Counted from the stretch's first letter, positions 44,090-53,047 are shown. The stretch: 64,000 bases of DNA from Actinomycetota bacterium (GCA_947455705.1 CANGPO010000004.1:1-64000); one strand, 5' to 3'. Numbers and translations: made by a program. The notes: generated by a model from the letters alone, not told the origin.

Positions 44090-44482
44090 CTACTTGATGC
44101 TGACCTTGGCACCAGCGGCCTCGAGGACCTCCTTGGCCTTATCAGCGGTCTCCTTGTTGACCTTCTCAAGGACGGGCTTCGGCGTGGCCTCAACCAGATC
44201 CTTGGCCTCCTTAAGGCCGAGGTTGGTGAGGGTACGCACCTCCTTGATGACCTGGATCTTCTTGTCGCCAGCCTCTTCGAGGATGACATCGAAGTCACTC
44301 TTCTCCTCAGCAGCACCGGCATCGCCAGCACCACCAGCAGCCGGAGCAGCCATGGCCATTGCCATCGGAGCGGCAGCGGTAACTTCAAAGGTCTCTTCGA
44401 ACAACTTCACGAACTCTGAGAGCTCGATAAGGGTCATTTCCTTGAACGCGTCAAGGAGCTCTTCGGTGCTGAGCTTTGCCAT
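44090..44482 (-). CDS. rplL: 50S ribosomal protein L7/L12
   Basis: L7/L12 is the stalk protein that recruits translational GTPases. The N-terminal dimerisation domain ([31 protein letters not shown]) is followed by an Ala/Gly hinge ([24 protein letters not shown]) and the C-terminal factor-binding domain ([45 protein letters not shown]). I chose ATG 44482, preceded by AAAGGA, giving 130 residues; the track adds 18 residues. It follows rplJ. Confidence 0.98.
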   Translation of the reverse strand: MAKLSTEELLDAFKEMTLIELSEFVKLFEETFEVTAAAPMAMAMAAPAAGGAGDAGAAEEKSDFDVILEEAGDKKIQVIKEVRTLTNLGLKEAKDLVEATPKPVLEKVNKETADKAKEVLEAAGAKVSIK

Positions 44483-44548
44483 GATCGGCAGTCCTTTCGG
44501 GATTGGATCGGATGAGGTGGGCCAACCAGAACGCACGGGGCGTCTGGA

Positions 44549-45355
44549 TTAACCCTCGGTGGTCTCGCCCTCTTCGGCGGGGGCATCCTCAGAAACAGCC
44601 TCGGCTGCATCCTCGGTGGATTCCTCGGTAGTTGCCGCTACCTCGGCGTCAGCGCTAGGCGCTTCGGCGTCAACAGCTACAGCCTCGGCTTCGGCGGGTG
44701 CCTCGGCTTCAGCGGCTTCTACCTCGGCGGGTGCCTCGGGGGCGACGACATCATCTGCAGTGTCAGCCGGTGCGGCTTCTTCGACAGCTGGTGCCTCGGC
44801 GGCTGGTGCTGCTGCACCGGCACCGCCGATGACCGAGGGGTCGGCCTCGGCCTTGACGCGCAGCGCTTCGATCGTGCGCGCTGCATTTGCCAACGGAGCG
44901 TTGAACAGTGCCGCTGCCTGAGACAGCGAACCCTTCATTGCACCCGCAAGCTTCGCGAGGAGAACCTCGCGAGATTCGAGATCTGCCAGCTTGTTGATCT
45001 CGGCGGCGGACAGCGCACGGCCGTCCATGTATCCGCCCTTGATGATCAGCAGCGGGTTTGCCTTGGCAAAGTCACGTAGACCCTTGGCAGCCTCAACCGG
45101 ATCACCCTTAATGAAGGCAATCGCACTTGGGCCTTTCAACAGATCGTCCAGACCTTCGATTCCTGCCTCACGGGCAGCAATCTTGGTCAGCGTGTTCTTC
45201 ACCACGGCGTATTGCGAGGACTCACCAAGATTGCGACGCAGCGTCTTGAGCTGCGCCACGGTGAGTCCGCGGTATTCGGTCAGGACCGTGGCAGATGAGG
45301 TACGGAAGTTCTCCGCAATCTCTGCAACATCGGCTGCCTTATCGGGCCGCGCCAT
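44549..45355 (-). CDS. rplJ: 50S ribosomal protein L10 with long acidic C-terminal tail
   Basis: L10 anchors L7/L12 dimers to the stalk base. The core from [43 protein letters not shown] to [13 protein letters not shown] occupies about 175 residues, the family length. About 90 further residues are almost only A, E, P, V, D, T and S ([25 protein letters not shown]), probably disordered. The start at ATG 45355 directly follows AAGGAG; the track adds 20 residues read from the leader. The gene is preceded by an L10-leader RNA with its own promoter and terminator. Confidence 0.97.
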   Translation of the reverse strand: MARPDKAADVAEIAENFRTSSATVLTEYRGLTVAQLKTLRRNLGESSQYAVVKNTLTKIAAREAGIEGLDDLLKGPSAIAFIKGDPVEAAKGLRDFAKANPLLIIKGGYMDGRALSAAEINKLADLESREVLLAKLAGAMKGSLSQAAALFNAPLANAARTIEALRVKAEADPSVIGGAGAAAPAAEAPAVEEAAPADTADDVVAPEAPAEVEAAEAEAPAEAEAVAVDAEAPSADAEVAATTEESTEDAAEAVSEDAPAEEGETTEG

Positions 45356-45560
45356 GGGTCTCCTTCCAACGGTTCGCCGGTCGCGATCCGTTGCACCACA
45401 TGAAAAAAGCCCCACGCAGGCGTGGGGCGTGAACCGTGAATTCGCGTCCGAAAACGCTCACACGGTCGTATCCTCACCTGCGCTGGCCTTCCGCATTGCG
45501 GATGCTTCGGTGGAAGTCCTGAGGAATTTCAGGTCTTCCGACGACCGGCGGTCTTCGGCT
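45356..45560 (-). ncRNA. Ribosomal protein L10 leader RNA
   Basis: The minus-strand leader begins CCGAAGACCGCCGGTCGTCGG and contains TCCGCAATGCGGA, AGGCCAGCGCAGGTGAGG and, further on, an intrinsic terminator. The paired segments GGAAGACC/ACTTCC and the GCGCAGGTGA motif are those of the L10 leader family that binds the L10-(L12) complex and autoregulates rplJL. The assignment rests on motif recognition and position; the attenuation mechanism in this organism is inferred from the terminator placed between the binding element and the rplJ ribosome binding site. Confidence 0.8.
45403..45428 (-). terminator. Intrinsic terminator (attenuator) in the rplJ leader
   Basis: On the minus strand GCCCCACG-CCTG-CGTGGGGC is followed immediately by TTTTTT. 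It is a textbook rho-independent terminator, 48 bases upstream of rplJ and inside its leader, so it likely acts as an L10-responsive attenuator. Confidence 0.9.
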
Positions 45561-45566
45561 ATTACG

Positions 45567-45596
45567 AGAGTACGGTGCACAGGGTGGCCAGGTCAA
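45567..45596 (-). promoter_or_regulatory. Promoter of rplJL
   Basis: On the minus strand TTGACC (45591-45596), an 18-base spacer and TACTCT (45567-45572) form a good -35/-10 pair. Transcription would start near 45560, exactly where the L10-leader structure begins, which supports the call. Confidence 0.65.
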
Positions 45597-45613
45597 AATG
45601 AGCCGACCACCCT
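45581..45613 (-). terminator. Hairpin downstream of rplA
   Basis: AGGGTGG/CCACCCT with a 19-base loop lies about 22 bases after the rplA stop and overlaps the rplJ promoter. No U-tract follows. It may weaken read-through from rplKA into rplJL. Confidence 0.4.
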
Positions 45614-45634
45614 GCGACCGGTAGAACAACCGGA

Positions 45635-46354
45635 CTAGGCGTTTGCCTCGTCCTCGGCTAGCAAGTTGCGGGTGCGGTTCGGGTCAACGGGAACGCCCGG
45701 GCCCATCGTCGTGCTGACCGTGACCTTCTTGAGGTAACGACCCTTCGATGACGACGGCTTCAACCGAAGAACCTCATCGAGAGCGGCAGCGTAGTTCTCG
45801 ACGAGCATCTCGTCAGAGAAGGACACCTTGCCGATGACGAAGTGCAGGTTCGAGTGCTTGTCGACGCGCATCTCGATCTTTCCGCCCTTGATGTCCGTCA
45901 CGGCCTTGGCGACGTCCATCGTGACGGTTCCCGTCTTGGGGTTTGGCATAAGGCCACGCGGACCCAGCACCTTACCCAGACGACCGACCTTGCCCATCAG
46001 GTCGGGCGTTGAGACGGCTGCATCGAAATCGGTGAACCCAGCGGCCACCTTGTCGATGAGCTCATCTCCACCGACGACATCGGCGCCAGCCGCGCGTGCC
46101 TCCTCGGCCTTTTCGCCATTGGCGAAGACCAGAACGCGGGCGGTCTTACCGGTACCGTGCGGCAGGTTTACCGTGCCACGAACCATCTGGTCGGCCTTAC
46201 GAGGGTCGACGCCGAGGCTCATCGCAACTTCAACCGTTGCATCGAATTTGGCCGGATTGGTTTCCTTGGCCAAGCGAACCGAATCAAGGGGGCTGTACAC
46301 CGAATCCTTGTCGATCTTGGCTGCCTTTTCGTTGTATGACTTACTGCGCTTCAT
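45635..46354 (-). CDS. rplA: 50S ribosomal protein L1
   Basis: L1 forms the mobile stalk that handles E-site tRNA and in E. coli represses rplKA. The sequence [69 protein letters not shown] and [23 protein letters not shown] are canonical. The length is 239 residues. It follows rplK after a 113-base gap with a possible hairpin. Confidence 0.98.
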   Translation of the reverse strand: MKRSKSYNEKAAKIDKDSVYSPLDSVRLAKETNPAKFDATVEVAMSLGVDPRKADQMVRGTVNLPHGTGKTARVLVFANGEKAEEARAAGADVVGGDELIDKVAAGFTDFDAAVSTPDLMGKVGRLGKVLGPRGLMPNPKTGTVTMDVAKAVTDIKGGKIEMRVDKHSNLHFVIGKVSFSDEMLVENYAAALDEVLRLKPSSSKGRYLKKVTVSTTMGPGVPVDPNRTRNLLAEDEANA

Positions 46355-46467
46355 TGCTGCTCCTTAGGGAACGAAGAGGAGTCGTGGTCACGTGGGCCGC
46401 GCTCGGCCCTGCCACGTCGTGCTGATGGATAGTGCTGATGGATCTTTGTCGTGCCGGTGGTGCGGTC

Positions 46468-46899
46468 TTACGCGGTGATCGTGACACCCATCGAACGGGC
46501 AGTGCCCTCGATGATGCGCATGGCCATGTCAATATCGTTCGCGTTCAGGTCTGACATCTTGAGCTCAGCAATTTCACGAACCTGAGCCTTGGTCAGCGAT
46601 CCAACCTTGGTGGTCTTCGGGTTGGCTGCACCCTTGTCGAGCCCTGCTGACTTAAGGATCAGACGGGCTGCCGGAGGAGTCTTGAGAACGAAGTCGAACG
46701 AGCGATCTTCGTAGACAGTGATCTCAACGGGGATGATCTGGCCACGCTGCGCCTCAGTGGCTGCGTTGTAGGCCTTGCAGAACTCCATGATGTTGACGCC
46801 GTGCTGACCCAATGCCGGGCCGACAGGCGGGGCTGGGTTGGCGGCGCCGGCACTGATCTGGAGCTTGATCAGGCCAGTGACCTTCTTCTTGGGAGGCAT
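46468..46899 (-). CDS. rplK: 50S ribosomal protein L11
   Basis: L11 is part of the GTPase-associated centre and is required for the stringent response; it is the thiostrepton target region. With ATG 46899 it reads [48 protein letters not shown], 143 residues, ending [17 protein letters not shown] lies upstream. The track start adds 18 residues from the leader. Confidence 0.98.
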   Translation of the reverse strand: MPPKKKVTGLIKLQISAGAANPAPPVGPALGQHGVNIMEFCKAYNAATEAQRGQIIPVEITVYEDRSFDFVLKTPPAARLILKSAGLDKGAANPKTTKVGSLTKAQVREIAELKMSDLNANDIDMAMRIIEGTARSMGVTITA

Positions 46900-46929
46900 T
46901 CGTATTGTTCCTAGCACTTGTTGGACGCG

Positions 46930-46949
46930 AAAAACCCTCTGGGCAGAGG
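46930..46949 (-). terminator. Short terminator-like hairpin before rplK
   Basis: On the minus strand CCTCT-GCCC-AGAGG is followed by GTTTTT. The 5-bp stem is short but the U-run is clear. Lying 31 bases before rplK, it may attenuate rplKA transcription. Confidence 0.5.
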
Positions 46950-47001
46950 ACATATCGCCTGGTCGTACGGTGTATCAGTCTGACGGTTCGTGCGGTGGTG
47001 C

Positions 47002-47040
47002 AGCCAGCGACGTTCGGATCGAACTCGCCGTTTGCTGGCT
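47002..47040 (-). terminator. Stem-loop at the end of nusG
   Basis: AGCCAGC (47002-47008) pairs with GCTGGCT (47034-47040) and encloses GTTCG-GAT-CGAAC. It starts at the nusG stop codon. It lacks a U-tract and is a weak candidate terminator or processing site between secE-nusG and rplKA. Confidence 0.4.
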
Positions 47041-47948
47041 TAGTTCTTCTGGATCTGATTGAAGCCGAGTTCGACCGGAGTCTCTCGACCGAAGATCTCG
47101 ACCAAACCGGTGACCTTCTGGCCATCAATGTTGATCTCAGAAATCGTTGCGTGCAAGGTGGCGAATGGGCCATCGATAACCGTGACGGAATCTCCGACGG
47201 AGAAATCCACCACAGCCACGGGCGCAGAACCGCCACCGGTGGCCGGAGCACCAGGCTTGGTTTCTGGGGCTGGGGCCAAGATATTAACGACCTCGTCAAG
47301 GGTTAGTGGGGCTGGCTGGTGGCCATGGCCAACGAAGCCGGTGACGCCCGGAGTGTGACGAACCGTGCCCCACGAGGCATCCGTCAGATCCATACGAACC
47401 AGGACATAACCTGGGAACTTGTTGCGGCGGACCAACTTACGCTGGCCGTTCTTGATCTCAGTGACCTCTTCCATCGGAACCTCAACTTGGAAGATCAGGT
47501 CTTCCATGTTGAGTGAGGAGATACGTGATTCAAGGTTGGTCTTGACCTTGTTCTCGTAGCCGGCGTACGAGTGGATGACGTACCAGTCGCCAAACTCGGT
47601 GCGCATGCGCTCACGGAAAGCCTCAACCGGGTCGAGATCCTCGTCGATAACCTCGCCGTCGGCCGAAACGAGCTCAACGTCGTTGTCCGACGATGCTGCG
47701 TCGATCTCGACGGCGGCTTGCTCGACAACAACCTCAGCATCGTCGTGTTCAACCTCAGCGATGTCGGCGTCGGCGTCGACATCGGCGTCGACATCGTCGC
47801 TACCAAGCGACACCGCGGTATCAACCAGGCTGGCTGAATCGGTGAACGTCAGGGCAGCACTCGACTCATTGGCCGCTGGTGCTGAATCCGTCGATTCAGA
47901 CCATGCCGAATCGACCGACTGCTCGTCGGACGCGTTGGTCTCGGACAC
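47040..47948 (-). CDS. nusG: Transcription termination/antitermination factor NusG
   Basis: NusG binds RNA polymerase and links it to Rho or S10. The NGN domain starts at [26 protein letters not shown] and includes [19 protein letters not shown] and [11 protein letters not shown]. The KOW domain is at [51 protein letters not shown]. About 115 acidic residues precede NGN, with the repeat [11 protein letters not shown]. Such extensions are usual in actinobacterial NusG. The length is 302 residues. It follows secE. Confidence 0.97.
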   Translation of the reverse strand: MSETNASDEQSVDSAWSESTDSAPAANESSAALTFTDSASLVDTAVSLGSDDVDADVDADADIAEVEHDDAEVVVEQAAVEIDAASSDNDVELVSADGEVIDEDLDPVEAFRERMRTEFGDWYVIHSYAGYENKVKTNLESRISSLNMEDLIFQVEVPMEEVTEIKNGQRKLVRRNKFPGYVLVRMDLTDASWGTVRHTPGVTGFVGHGHQPAPLTLDEVVNILAPAPETKPGAPATGGGSAPVAVVDFSVGDSVTVIDGPFATLHATISEINIDGQKVTGLVEIFGRETPVELGFNQIQKN

Positions 47949-48045
47949 GGAACTCCTTGGGGTTGAACATGTTTCTACGGTTGAACAGGCTTGTACAGAC
48001 GAACAGGTGCATCGTGCAGGTGCAGTGCTGAACTAGGTGCTGGAG

Positions 48046-48294
48046 CTAACTTCCGAAAACCCAAAGAACACCTTTAGCGAAAACAAAGTCCAGCAGGGCC
48101 ACGATTGCCGCGACAACCGCGACGAACGTGATAACGACGGTCGTGTATGTGAGAAGTTCCTTGCGGGTCGGCCAGATCACCTTGCGGAGTTCTGCGATGA
48201 CCTGTCGGTAGAACAGACCCATACGCGCGAAAAGACCCGGCCGCTCGCCATTACCTGAGCGGTCAGGGAGGTTGGTGTCGACTACGTCGCTCAC
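48046..48294 (-). CDS. secE: Preprotein translocase subunit SecE
   Basis: SecE stabilises SecY. The 82-residue protein has the conserved amphipathic motif FYRQVIAELRKVIWPTRKELLTYTTVVITFVAVVAAIVALLDFVFAKGVLWVFG with a single membrane helix, the short form found in actinobacteria. It lies between tRNA-Trp and nusG, the conserved order. Confidence 0.97.
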   Translation of the reverse strand: MSDVVDTNLPDRSGNGERPGLFARMGLFYRQVIAELRKVIWPTRKELLTYTTVVITFVAVVAAIVALLDFVFAKGVLWVFGS

Positions 48295-48381
48295 ACGTTC
48301 TCGCTAACGTCGTGCGATGCAAGCATCGCTACCTTCGGACCGGCCGGTTGGCCGATCCGTACCGGCCGAAGCCGGGTCGAG

Positions 48382-48454
48382 CAGGGCCGGAGGGACTTGA
48401 ACCCCCAACCGTCGGTGTTGGAGACCGGTGCTCTACCAATTGAGCTACGACCCT
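48382..48454 (-). tRNA. trpT: tRNA-Trp (anticodon CCA)
   Basis: The minus-strand sequence folds with acceptor AGGGTCG/CGGCCCT, D-stem GCTC/GAGC, anticodon loop CTCCAAC and T-arm GGGGG-TTCAAGT-CCCTC. The discriminator is G; the anticodon stem has one C-A mismatch at its base. CCA is not encoded. It lies directly upstream of secE, as in Streptomyces and Mycobacterium. Confidence 0.95.
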
Positions 48455-48617
48455 TCGGGACGCCTCTTGCTTGAGCACCACCTGTGGGCATGCTCGCGCA
48501 AGGGTGGACGTCCACCAGAAGACAAAGTGTAGGGGACATGGGGGCCCGTACCCAAACCGCACTCACCCCAGCGGGCCCCAAGATTCCCAATCACGGGAGA
48601 TGCGGGAGACTATGGGC

Positions 48618-49823
48618 ATGACTGAACGCGCGCGAGTCTCTAACCGCATCGGATCCATCGCTGAATCGGCCACCCTTGCCGTCGACGCCAAGGCCAAGGC
48701 CCTCAAGGCTGCCGGGCGTCCCGTCATCGGTTTCGGTGCCGGTGAACCGGACTTTCCGACCCCCGATTACATCGTCGAGGCGGCAGTCGCCGCGTGCCGT
48801 GACCCCAAGTGGCACCGCTACACCCCCGCTGGCGGGCTGCCCGAGCTCAAAGAGGCTATCGCGGCCAAGACCTTGCGCGATTCGGGTTTCGCAACCGCGG
48901 CGGGCAACGTACTGGTGACCAACGGCGGCAAGCAGGCCCTCTACAACACCTTCGCTGCTCTCCTAGATCCCGGTAATGAGGCAATCCTGCCCGCCCCCTA
49001 CTGGACGACCTACCCCGAGTCGATTCGACTTGCCGGTGGCACCCCCGTTGAGATCCTGACCGATGAAACCACCGGTTACCGGGTCTCGATCGAGCAGCTC
49101 GAGGCGGCCTACACGCCACGCACGAAGCTCCTCGTGTTCGTTTCGCCATCGAATCCGACCGGTGCGGTTTACTCCCCCGCTGAGGTCGAGGCAATCGGCC
49201 GCTGGGCCGTCGACAAGGGCATCTGGGTCGTAACCGACGAGATCTACGAACACTTGGTCTACGGGGATGCGGTATTCACCTCCATGCCGACGGTCGTCCC
49301 TGAGATCGCTGACCGATGCGTCATCGTGAACGGTGTTGCCAAGACGTATGCGATGACCGGTTGGCGAGTGGGTTGGATGATCGGCCCGGCCGACGTCATC
49401 AAGGCGGCCGGCAACCTCCAGTCGCACTCAACGTCCAATGTGGCGAACGTGTCGCAGATCGCCGCCCTTGCCGCGGTATCGGGCAATTTGGATGCGGTAG
49501 CTGCCATGCGCACGGCATTCGATCGACGTCGACAGACGATCACCGGAATTCTCGACGGAATCGATGGTGTCACCTGCCCACTGCCCGAGGGCGCGTTCTA
49601 CGTGTACCCATCGGTCAAGGGGGTTATCGGACGCACAATCCGCGGCCGCGAGGTGACCTCGTCAGCAGAGCTGTCAGCGATCATCCTCGACGAGGCCGAG
49701 GTGGCGGTCGTACCTGGTGAGGCATTCGGTACACCCGGATATCTGCGTCTTTCGTACGCCCTCGGTGACGACGACATCGTCGAGGGCGCAACACGCATCG
49801 CACGTCTTCTCGCCGAAGGCTAG
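48618..49823 (+). CDS. Pyridoxal-phosphate class I aminotransferase (aspartate-aminotransferase type)
   Basis: This fold-type I PLP aminotransferase is most like bacterial aspartate aminotransferases of the 1-beta group. Typical features are the N-terminal [17 protein letters not shown], the segment [11 protein letters not shown], and the PLP-lysine in [17 protein letters not shown]; the arginine of the carboxylate site is in [11 protein letters not shown] chose ATG 48618 ([14 protein letters not shown]), 9 bases after GGGAG, giving 401 residues. It is divergent from tRNA-Trp. Its TAG and the murB stop share the four bases CTAG. Substrate specificity beyond Asp/2-oxoglutarate is not certain. 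Confidence 0.9.
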   Translation: MTERARVSNRIGSIAESATLAVDAKAKALKAAGRPVIGFGAGEPDFPTPDYIVEAAVAACRDPKWHRYTPAGGLPELKEAIAAKTLRDSGFATAAGNVLVTNGGKQALYNTFAALLDPGNEAILPAPYWTTYPESIRLAGGTPVEILTDETTGYRVSIEQLEAAYTPRTKLLVFVSPSNPTGAVYSPAEVEAIGRWAVDKGIWVVTDEIYEHLVYGDAVFTSMPTVVPEIADRCVIVNGVAKTYAMTGWRVGWMIGPADVIKAAGNLQSHSTSNVANVSQIAALAAVSGNLDAVAAMRTAFDRRRQTITGILDGIDGVTCPLPEGAFYVYPSVKGVIGRTIRGREVTSSAELSAIILDEAEVAVVPGEAFGTPGYLRLSYALGDDDIVEGATRIARLLAEG

Positions 49824-50848
49824 AGCGAGCAGTTCACCAGGATCGGTTCGGGTTCGATCAGAATTCCGAACCGATCATGGACGCCTGAGCGAATCTCCCG
49901 CGCCAGCGAGACAACATCATCGGCGCTCGCACCGCCTCGGTTTGTCAGAGCCAGGGTGTGCTTTGAGGAAATGGCTGCCCGCTGCGTACCGTAACCGCGG
50001 TTGAAGCCGGCGTGCTCAATGAGCCACGCTGCACTTGTCTTGACCATTCCATCCCCCGCCGGGAAGCGGGGAGCCTGTGACGGCAGCAGTTCATCGGCCT
50101 TGGCGTCGGTCAGGATTGGGTTCGTAAAGAAAGAGCCAGTGCTCCACGTGTCGAAATCGCTGTCGTTGAGAACCATGCCTTTGGTTCCACGGACCGCTAG
50201 GACGGCGTCGCGCACATCGGCAAGTGGACGACGGTCTCCCATCTCAACGCCCAGATGGCGCACGAGATCGTCGTAGGCCAGCGGCATAGAGGTGGCAGAC
50301 AGACGCAGTTGCATCGTGACGTCGAGAATCACATAGCGGGATAGCTCTTCACGAAAGCGGCTTGTTCGGTAGCCGTATCCGCACTCCGCTGCTGCCAACG
50401 TTCGCTGCACCCCATCGACGCGATCCCAGGTACGCACCCGTGCGATCACATCAGCCACCTGTTGGCCATAGGCACCAACATTTTGAATCGGTGTCGCACC
50501 GACAAGTCCAGGAATCCCAGAAAGTGCTTCAACCCCCGACCAATCGGAGCGAACGGCCTGGTCAACGAACTCGTCCCACGGTTCACCGGCAGCAGCCGTT
50601 ACCCATGCACCACCACATGAGTCTTCGTCGCTAAACACTCCGCGGGTGCGAACTAAAACGACCGTGCCGTCAAAGCCCGCATCACCAACGACAAGGTTGC
50701 TACCACCACCGATGAGCAAAACCGGTTCGCCACGTTGATCGCAGTCAGCGACCGTCGACATGAGCGTCTGCTCATCATGAGCAACGATCAAACGACGTGC
50801 CGGACCCCCAACCCGAAGGGTCGTGTAGTCGGCAAGTGGATACGTCAC
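49820..50848 (-). CDS. murB: UDP-N-acetylenolpyruvoylglucosamine reductase
   Basis: MurB is the FAD enzyme that reduces UDP-GlcNAc-enolpyruvate to UDP-MurNAc. FAD-binding motifs include [29 protein letters not shown] and [23 protein letters not shown]. The catalytic serine is in [10 protein letters not shown], and the Glu is near the C-terminus in IEPEPILV. I set the start at GTG 50848 ([15 protein letters not shown]), giving 342 residues and avoiding a 58-base overlap with the preceding gene; the track adds 25 residues. It lies downstream of hadB, as in Streptomyces. Confidence 0.95.
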   Translation of the reverse strand: MTYPLADYTTLRVGGPARRLIVAHDEQTLMSTVADCDQRGEPVLLIGGGSNLVVGDAGFDGTVVLVRTRGVFSDEDSCGGAWVTAAAGEPWDEFVDQAVRSDWSGVEALSGIPGLVGATPIQNVGAYGQQVADVIARVRTWDRVDGVQRTLAAAECGYGYRTSRFREELSRYVILDVTMQLRLSATSMPLAYDDLVRHLGVEMGDRRPLADVRDAVLAVRGTKGMVLNDSDFDTWSTGSFFTNPILTDAKADELLPSQAPRFPAGDGMVKTSAAWLIEHAGFNRGYGTQRAAISSKHTLALTNRGGASADDVVSLAREIRSGVHDRFGILIEPEPILVNCSL

Positions 50849-50865
50849 GTCGTCGAGCCTATGGC

Positions 50866-51297
50866 TTACTGGGCCAGCCGTACGATCGCCGAGGCCTTGG
50901 CAAGAACCGTGACACCTTCGCACTTTGCGCTGATATCGACGCGCACGGTGCCGTCATCGAGTTTGGCGCCGACGACACCAGTGATCTCAATGAGCGCACC
51001 AACACCATCGTTGGGAACGACAACGGGGCGGGTGAACCGCACACCACAATCGAGGACCGCACCCGGATCGCCGACCCAGTTCGTCACCAATCGGGCAGCA
51101 CTAGCCATCGTAAACATGCCGTGTGCGATGACATCCGGAAGGCCAACCTCGAGCGCGAAGTCCTGATTCCAATGGATCGGGTTGAAGTCACCGGAAGCAC
51201 CGGCGTACCGCACCAAGGTGGCGCGCTGAACCGGAACACTGAGCGACGGAAGTTCAGTGCCGACCTCGACATCCGCCCAAGCAACTGATGCGCTCAT
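50866..51297 (-). CDS. hadB: MaoC-like (3R)-hydroxyacyl dehydratase subunit, HadB type
   Basis: This single hot-dog hydratase (143 residues) carries the hydratase-2 motif ASGDFNPIHWNQDFALEVGLPDVIAHGMFTM with the catalytic Asp and His. In mycobacteria HadB is the catalytic partner of HadA in the fatty acid synthase II dehydratase. Its ATG overlaps the hadA stop as ATGA. With fabG upstream, the set could catalyse ketoreduction and dehydration of acyl chains; the acyl substrate here is unknown. Confidence 0.9.
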   Translation of the reverse strand: MSASVAWADVEVGTELPSLSVPVQRATLVRYAGASGDFNPIHWNQDFALEVGLPDVIAHGMFTMASAARLVTNWVGDPGAVLDCGVRFTRPVVVPNDGVGALIEITGVVGAKLDDGTVRVDISAKCEGVTVLAKASAIVRLAQ

Positions 51298-51749
51298 GCG
51301 TCTGCTCCCGCCGCACGCGAAACGATGACCGACGTCGCCGTGACGACATGTTCACCATCCGTCGTCGTGATGTCGGTTCGAGTGGTGACCATGTCGTTAC
51401 CGGCCGCAATACGAAGATTTTCTATCGTCGCTGCTGCAACCAGTTGATCTCCCGCCGTTACCGGACGGCTGTAGGTGAAGCGCTGCTCACCATGCACAAC
51501 GCGGGTGTAATCAAGACCAAGATCCGGATCGTTCACCACAGCTGCAGCCGCGAGGAAAGACACGATGACCGCAAAGGTTGGTGGGGCGATGATGTCCCGA
51601 TGTCCTAGCGCCTGGGCCGCGGCTACGTCGTGATAAGCCGGATTGTCATCGCCAATGGCGGTGGCAAATTCGCGAATCTTTTCCCGTCCCACTTCGTAGA
51701 CGGGGGCAGCCGGATAGGTCTTGCCTACAAGGTCAAGGTTGATGGCCAC
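51294..51749 (-). CDS. hadA: FAS1-like/MaoC N-domain dehydratase subunit, HadA type
   Basis: This 151-residue hot-dog protein belongs to the N-terminal MaoC dehydratase family (UPF0336/HadA). The markers are LVGKTYPAAPVYEVGREKIREFATAIGDDNPAYHD and VVHGEQRFTYSRPVTAGDQL. It lacks the full hydratase-2 active site and would serve as the substrate-binding partner of HadB. It starts three bases after the fabG-like stop and overlaps hadB by 4 bases. The rpmG-hadA-hadB neighbourhood is conserved in actinobacteria. Confidence 0.9.
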   Translation of the reverse strand: MAINLDLVGKTYPAAPVYEVGREKIREFATAIGDDNPAYHDVAAAQALGHRDIIAPPTFAVIVSFLAAAAVVNDPDLGLDYTRVVHGEQRFTYSRPVTAGDQLVAAATIENLRIAAGNDMVTTRTDITTTDGEHVVTATSVIVSRAAGADA

Positions 51750-51752
51750 TGG

Positions 51753-52562
51753 CTACATCCCACCAATCTGTCCGCCGGTGACGGGGATCGTCACACCAGA
51801 AACGTAATCGGAGTCGGTCGATGCCAGGAAGGCGTGCACCTTAGCGATGTCTTCAGGTTCGCCTAGTCGACCCAACGAGATGAGCGATAGCGATTGCGCA
51901 CGCAACTGCTCCGGGATCCCATAGGTATCCCCTTCGGTCTTGGCTTGAGTCAATCGGGTTTCGATAAACCCGGGCGCCACCGCGTTCACGTTGATTCCAA
52001 AAGGACCCAGCTCGCGAGCGAGGGTTTTGGTGATGGCGATCAAACCGCCCTTGGCCGCGGTGTAGTTGAACTGACCGGGGTTACCCATCAGCGCAGCAAC
52101 TGACGACGTGAAGACGATCTTTCGGTTGTAAGCCGGTGCACCGGTTTGCGCGATCTCAGCCTTGGCCACCTCGCGCATGTACGGCATAACGGCCAGCGTT
52201 GCGTGGTAGGCGGTACGTAGATTCGCATCCATCACGAAGTCGTAGAGATCATCGGTCAGGCCGTGGAACATCTTGTCGCGGGTCGTCCCAGCATTGTTGA
52301 TCAGAATGTCGACCTTGCCGAACTTCTCTGCGGTGAAGCGGACGAGGGCGTGCGCTTGCTCGAGATCGACAGTGTTAGCGATCATCGCACTGGCCTGTCC
52401 ACCGGCAGCGGTGATGAGTTCAACGGTCTGCGCGGCCGGATCTCCGTCAATGTCGTTAACGACCACGCACGCCCCATCGCGGGCTAGCCGCAGCGCCGTA
52501 GCACGACCGATTCCTCGACCAGCACCGGTGACAATCGCCACTCGATCATTCAGAGCCGACAT
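51753..52562 (-). CDS. Short-chain dehydrogenase/reductase, FabG-like 3-oxoacyl reductase
   Basis: This classical SDR has a Rossmann motif TGAGRGIG, NNAG at about residue 90, and the catalytic Ser-Tyr-Lys in FTSSVAALMGNPGQFNYTAAKGGL. The C-terminus GLIALGEPEDIAKVHAFLASTDSDYVSGVTIPVTGGQIGGM-like segment is FabG-typical. I chose ATG 52562 (MSALNDRVAIVTG) after AAGGGGC, 269 residues. It is longer than FabG (about 245) by an insertion near residues 125-140 (MREVAKAEIAQTGAPAYNRK), as in some multifunctional-type 3-hydroxyacyl reductases. Coupled with hadA and hadB. Confidence 0.85.
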   Translation of the reverse strand: MSALNDRVAIVTGAGRGIGRATALRLARDGACVVVNDIDGDPAAQTVELITAAGGQASAMIANTVDLEQAHALVRFTAEKFGKVDILINNAGTTRDKMFHGLTDDLYDFVMDANLRTAYHATLAVMPYMREVAKAEIAQTGAPAYNRKIVFTSSVAALMGNPGQFNYTAAKGGLIAITKTLARELGPFGINVNAVAPGFIETRLTQAKTEGDTYGIPEQLRAQSLSLISLGRLGEPEDIAKVHAFLASTDSDYVSGVTIPVTGGQIGGM

Positions 52563-52686
52563 CACTGCCCCTTCATTCGCGCGCGATCAACCGATCTGCA
52601 CTTCGAGAGTATTCGCTGCCCTGACGCTAGTGCAGAACTGGGGTTCAACAGAACCACCGTTGAGCAATGCCTCGCATCGGATATGC

Positions 52687-52715
52687 AAAACGGCCGCCCC
52701 ATGGGACGGCCGTTT
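52687..52715 (-). terminator. Terminator of rpmG
   Basis: The minus strand reads AAACGGCCG-TCCCATGGGG-CGGCCGTTTTGC: a 9-bp stem followed by TTTT, about 20 bases after the rpmG stop. It separates rpmG from the fabG-hadAB genes. Confidence 0.75.
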
Positions 52716-52734
52716 ACGCAGATCTGGATGACCC

Positions 52735-52899
52735 TTAGCGGGTTTCCTTGTGCACGGTGTGCGAGTTGCAGCGCGGGCAGTGCTTGTTCATCTCAAGACG
52801 ATCTGGGTCGTTACGACGGTTCTTCTTGGTGATGTAGTTGCGCTCTTTGCACTCCTGGCACGCCAGGGTGATCTTGGGGCGAACGTCGCTCTTGGCCAC
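52735..52899 (-). CDS. rpmG: 50S ribosomal protein L33 (zinc-ribbon form)
   Basis: This gene is too short for the ORF track; I translated it by hand as [54 protein letters not shown], 54 residues. Cys14, Cys17, Cys41 and Cys44 form the zinc ribbon. It starts with GTG after AAAGGC and is followed by a terminator. tRNA-Met and tRNA-Thr lie just upstream, a conserved actinobacterial order. Confidence 0.97.
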   Translation of the reverse strand: MAKSDVRPKITLACQECKERNYITKKNRRNDPDRLEMNKHCPRCNSHTVHKETR

Positions 52900-52973
52900 G
52901 GGAGTGCCTTTCTTCGTTACGGGTCGTGCATTAACGGGCTATTCGTGCGGGTCGTACTCTTCGGTCGTACTTG

Positions 52974-53047
52974 TAGCGGAGGCCGGACTTGAACCGGCGA
53001 CACAGCGATTATGAGCCGCTTGCTCTACCAGGCTGAGCTACCCCGCC
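52974..53047 (-). tRNA. metT: tRNA-Met (elongator, anticodon CAT)
   Basis: The minus-strand sequence GGCGGGGTAGCTCAGCCTGG folds with acceptor GGCGGGG/CTCCGCT (G-T pairs at 1-72 and 6-67), anticodon loop CTCATAA and T-arm GCCGG-TTCAAGT-CCGGC. The discriminator is A. The paired 1-72 position and the D-arm suggest an elongator instead of an initiator. CCA is not encoded. Confidence 0.93.
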
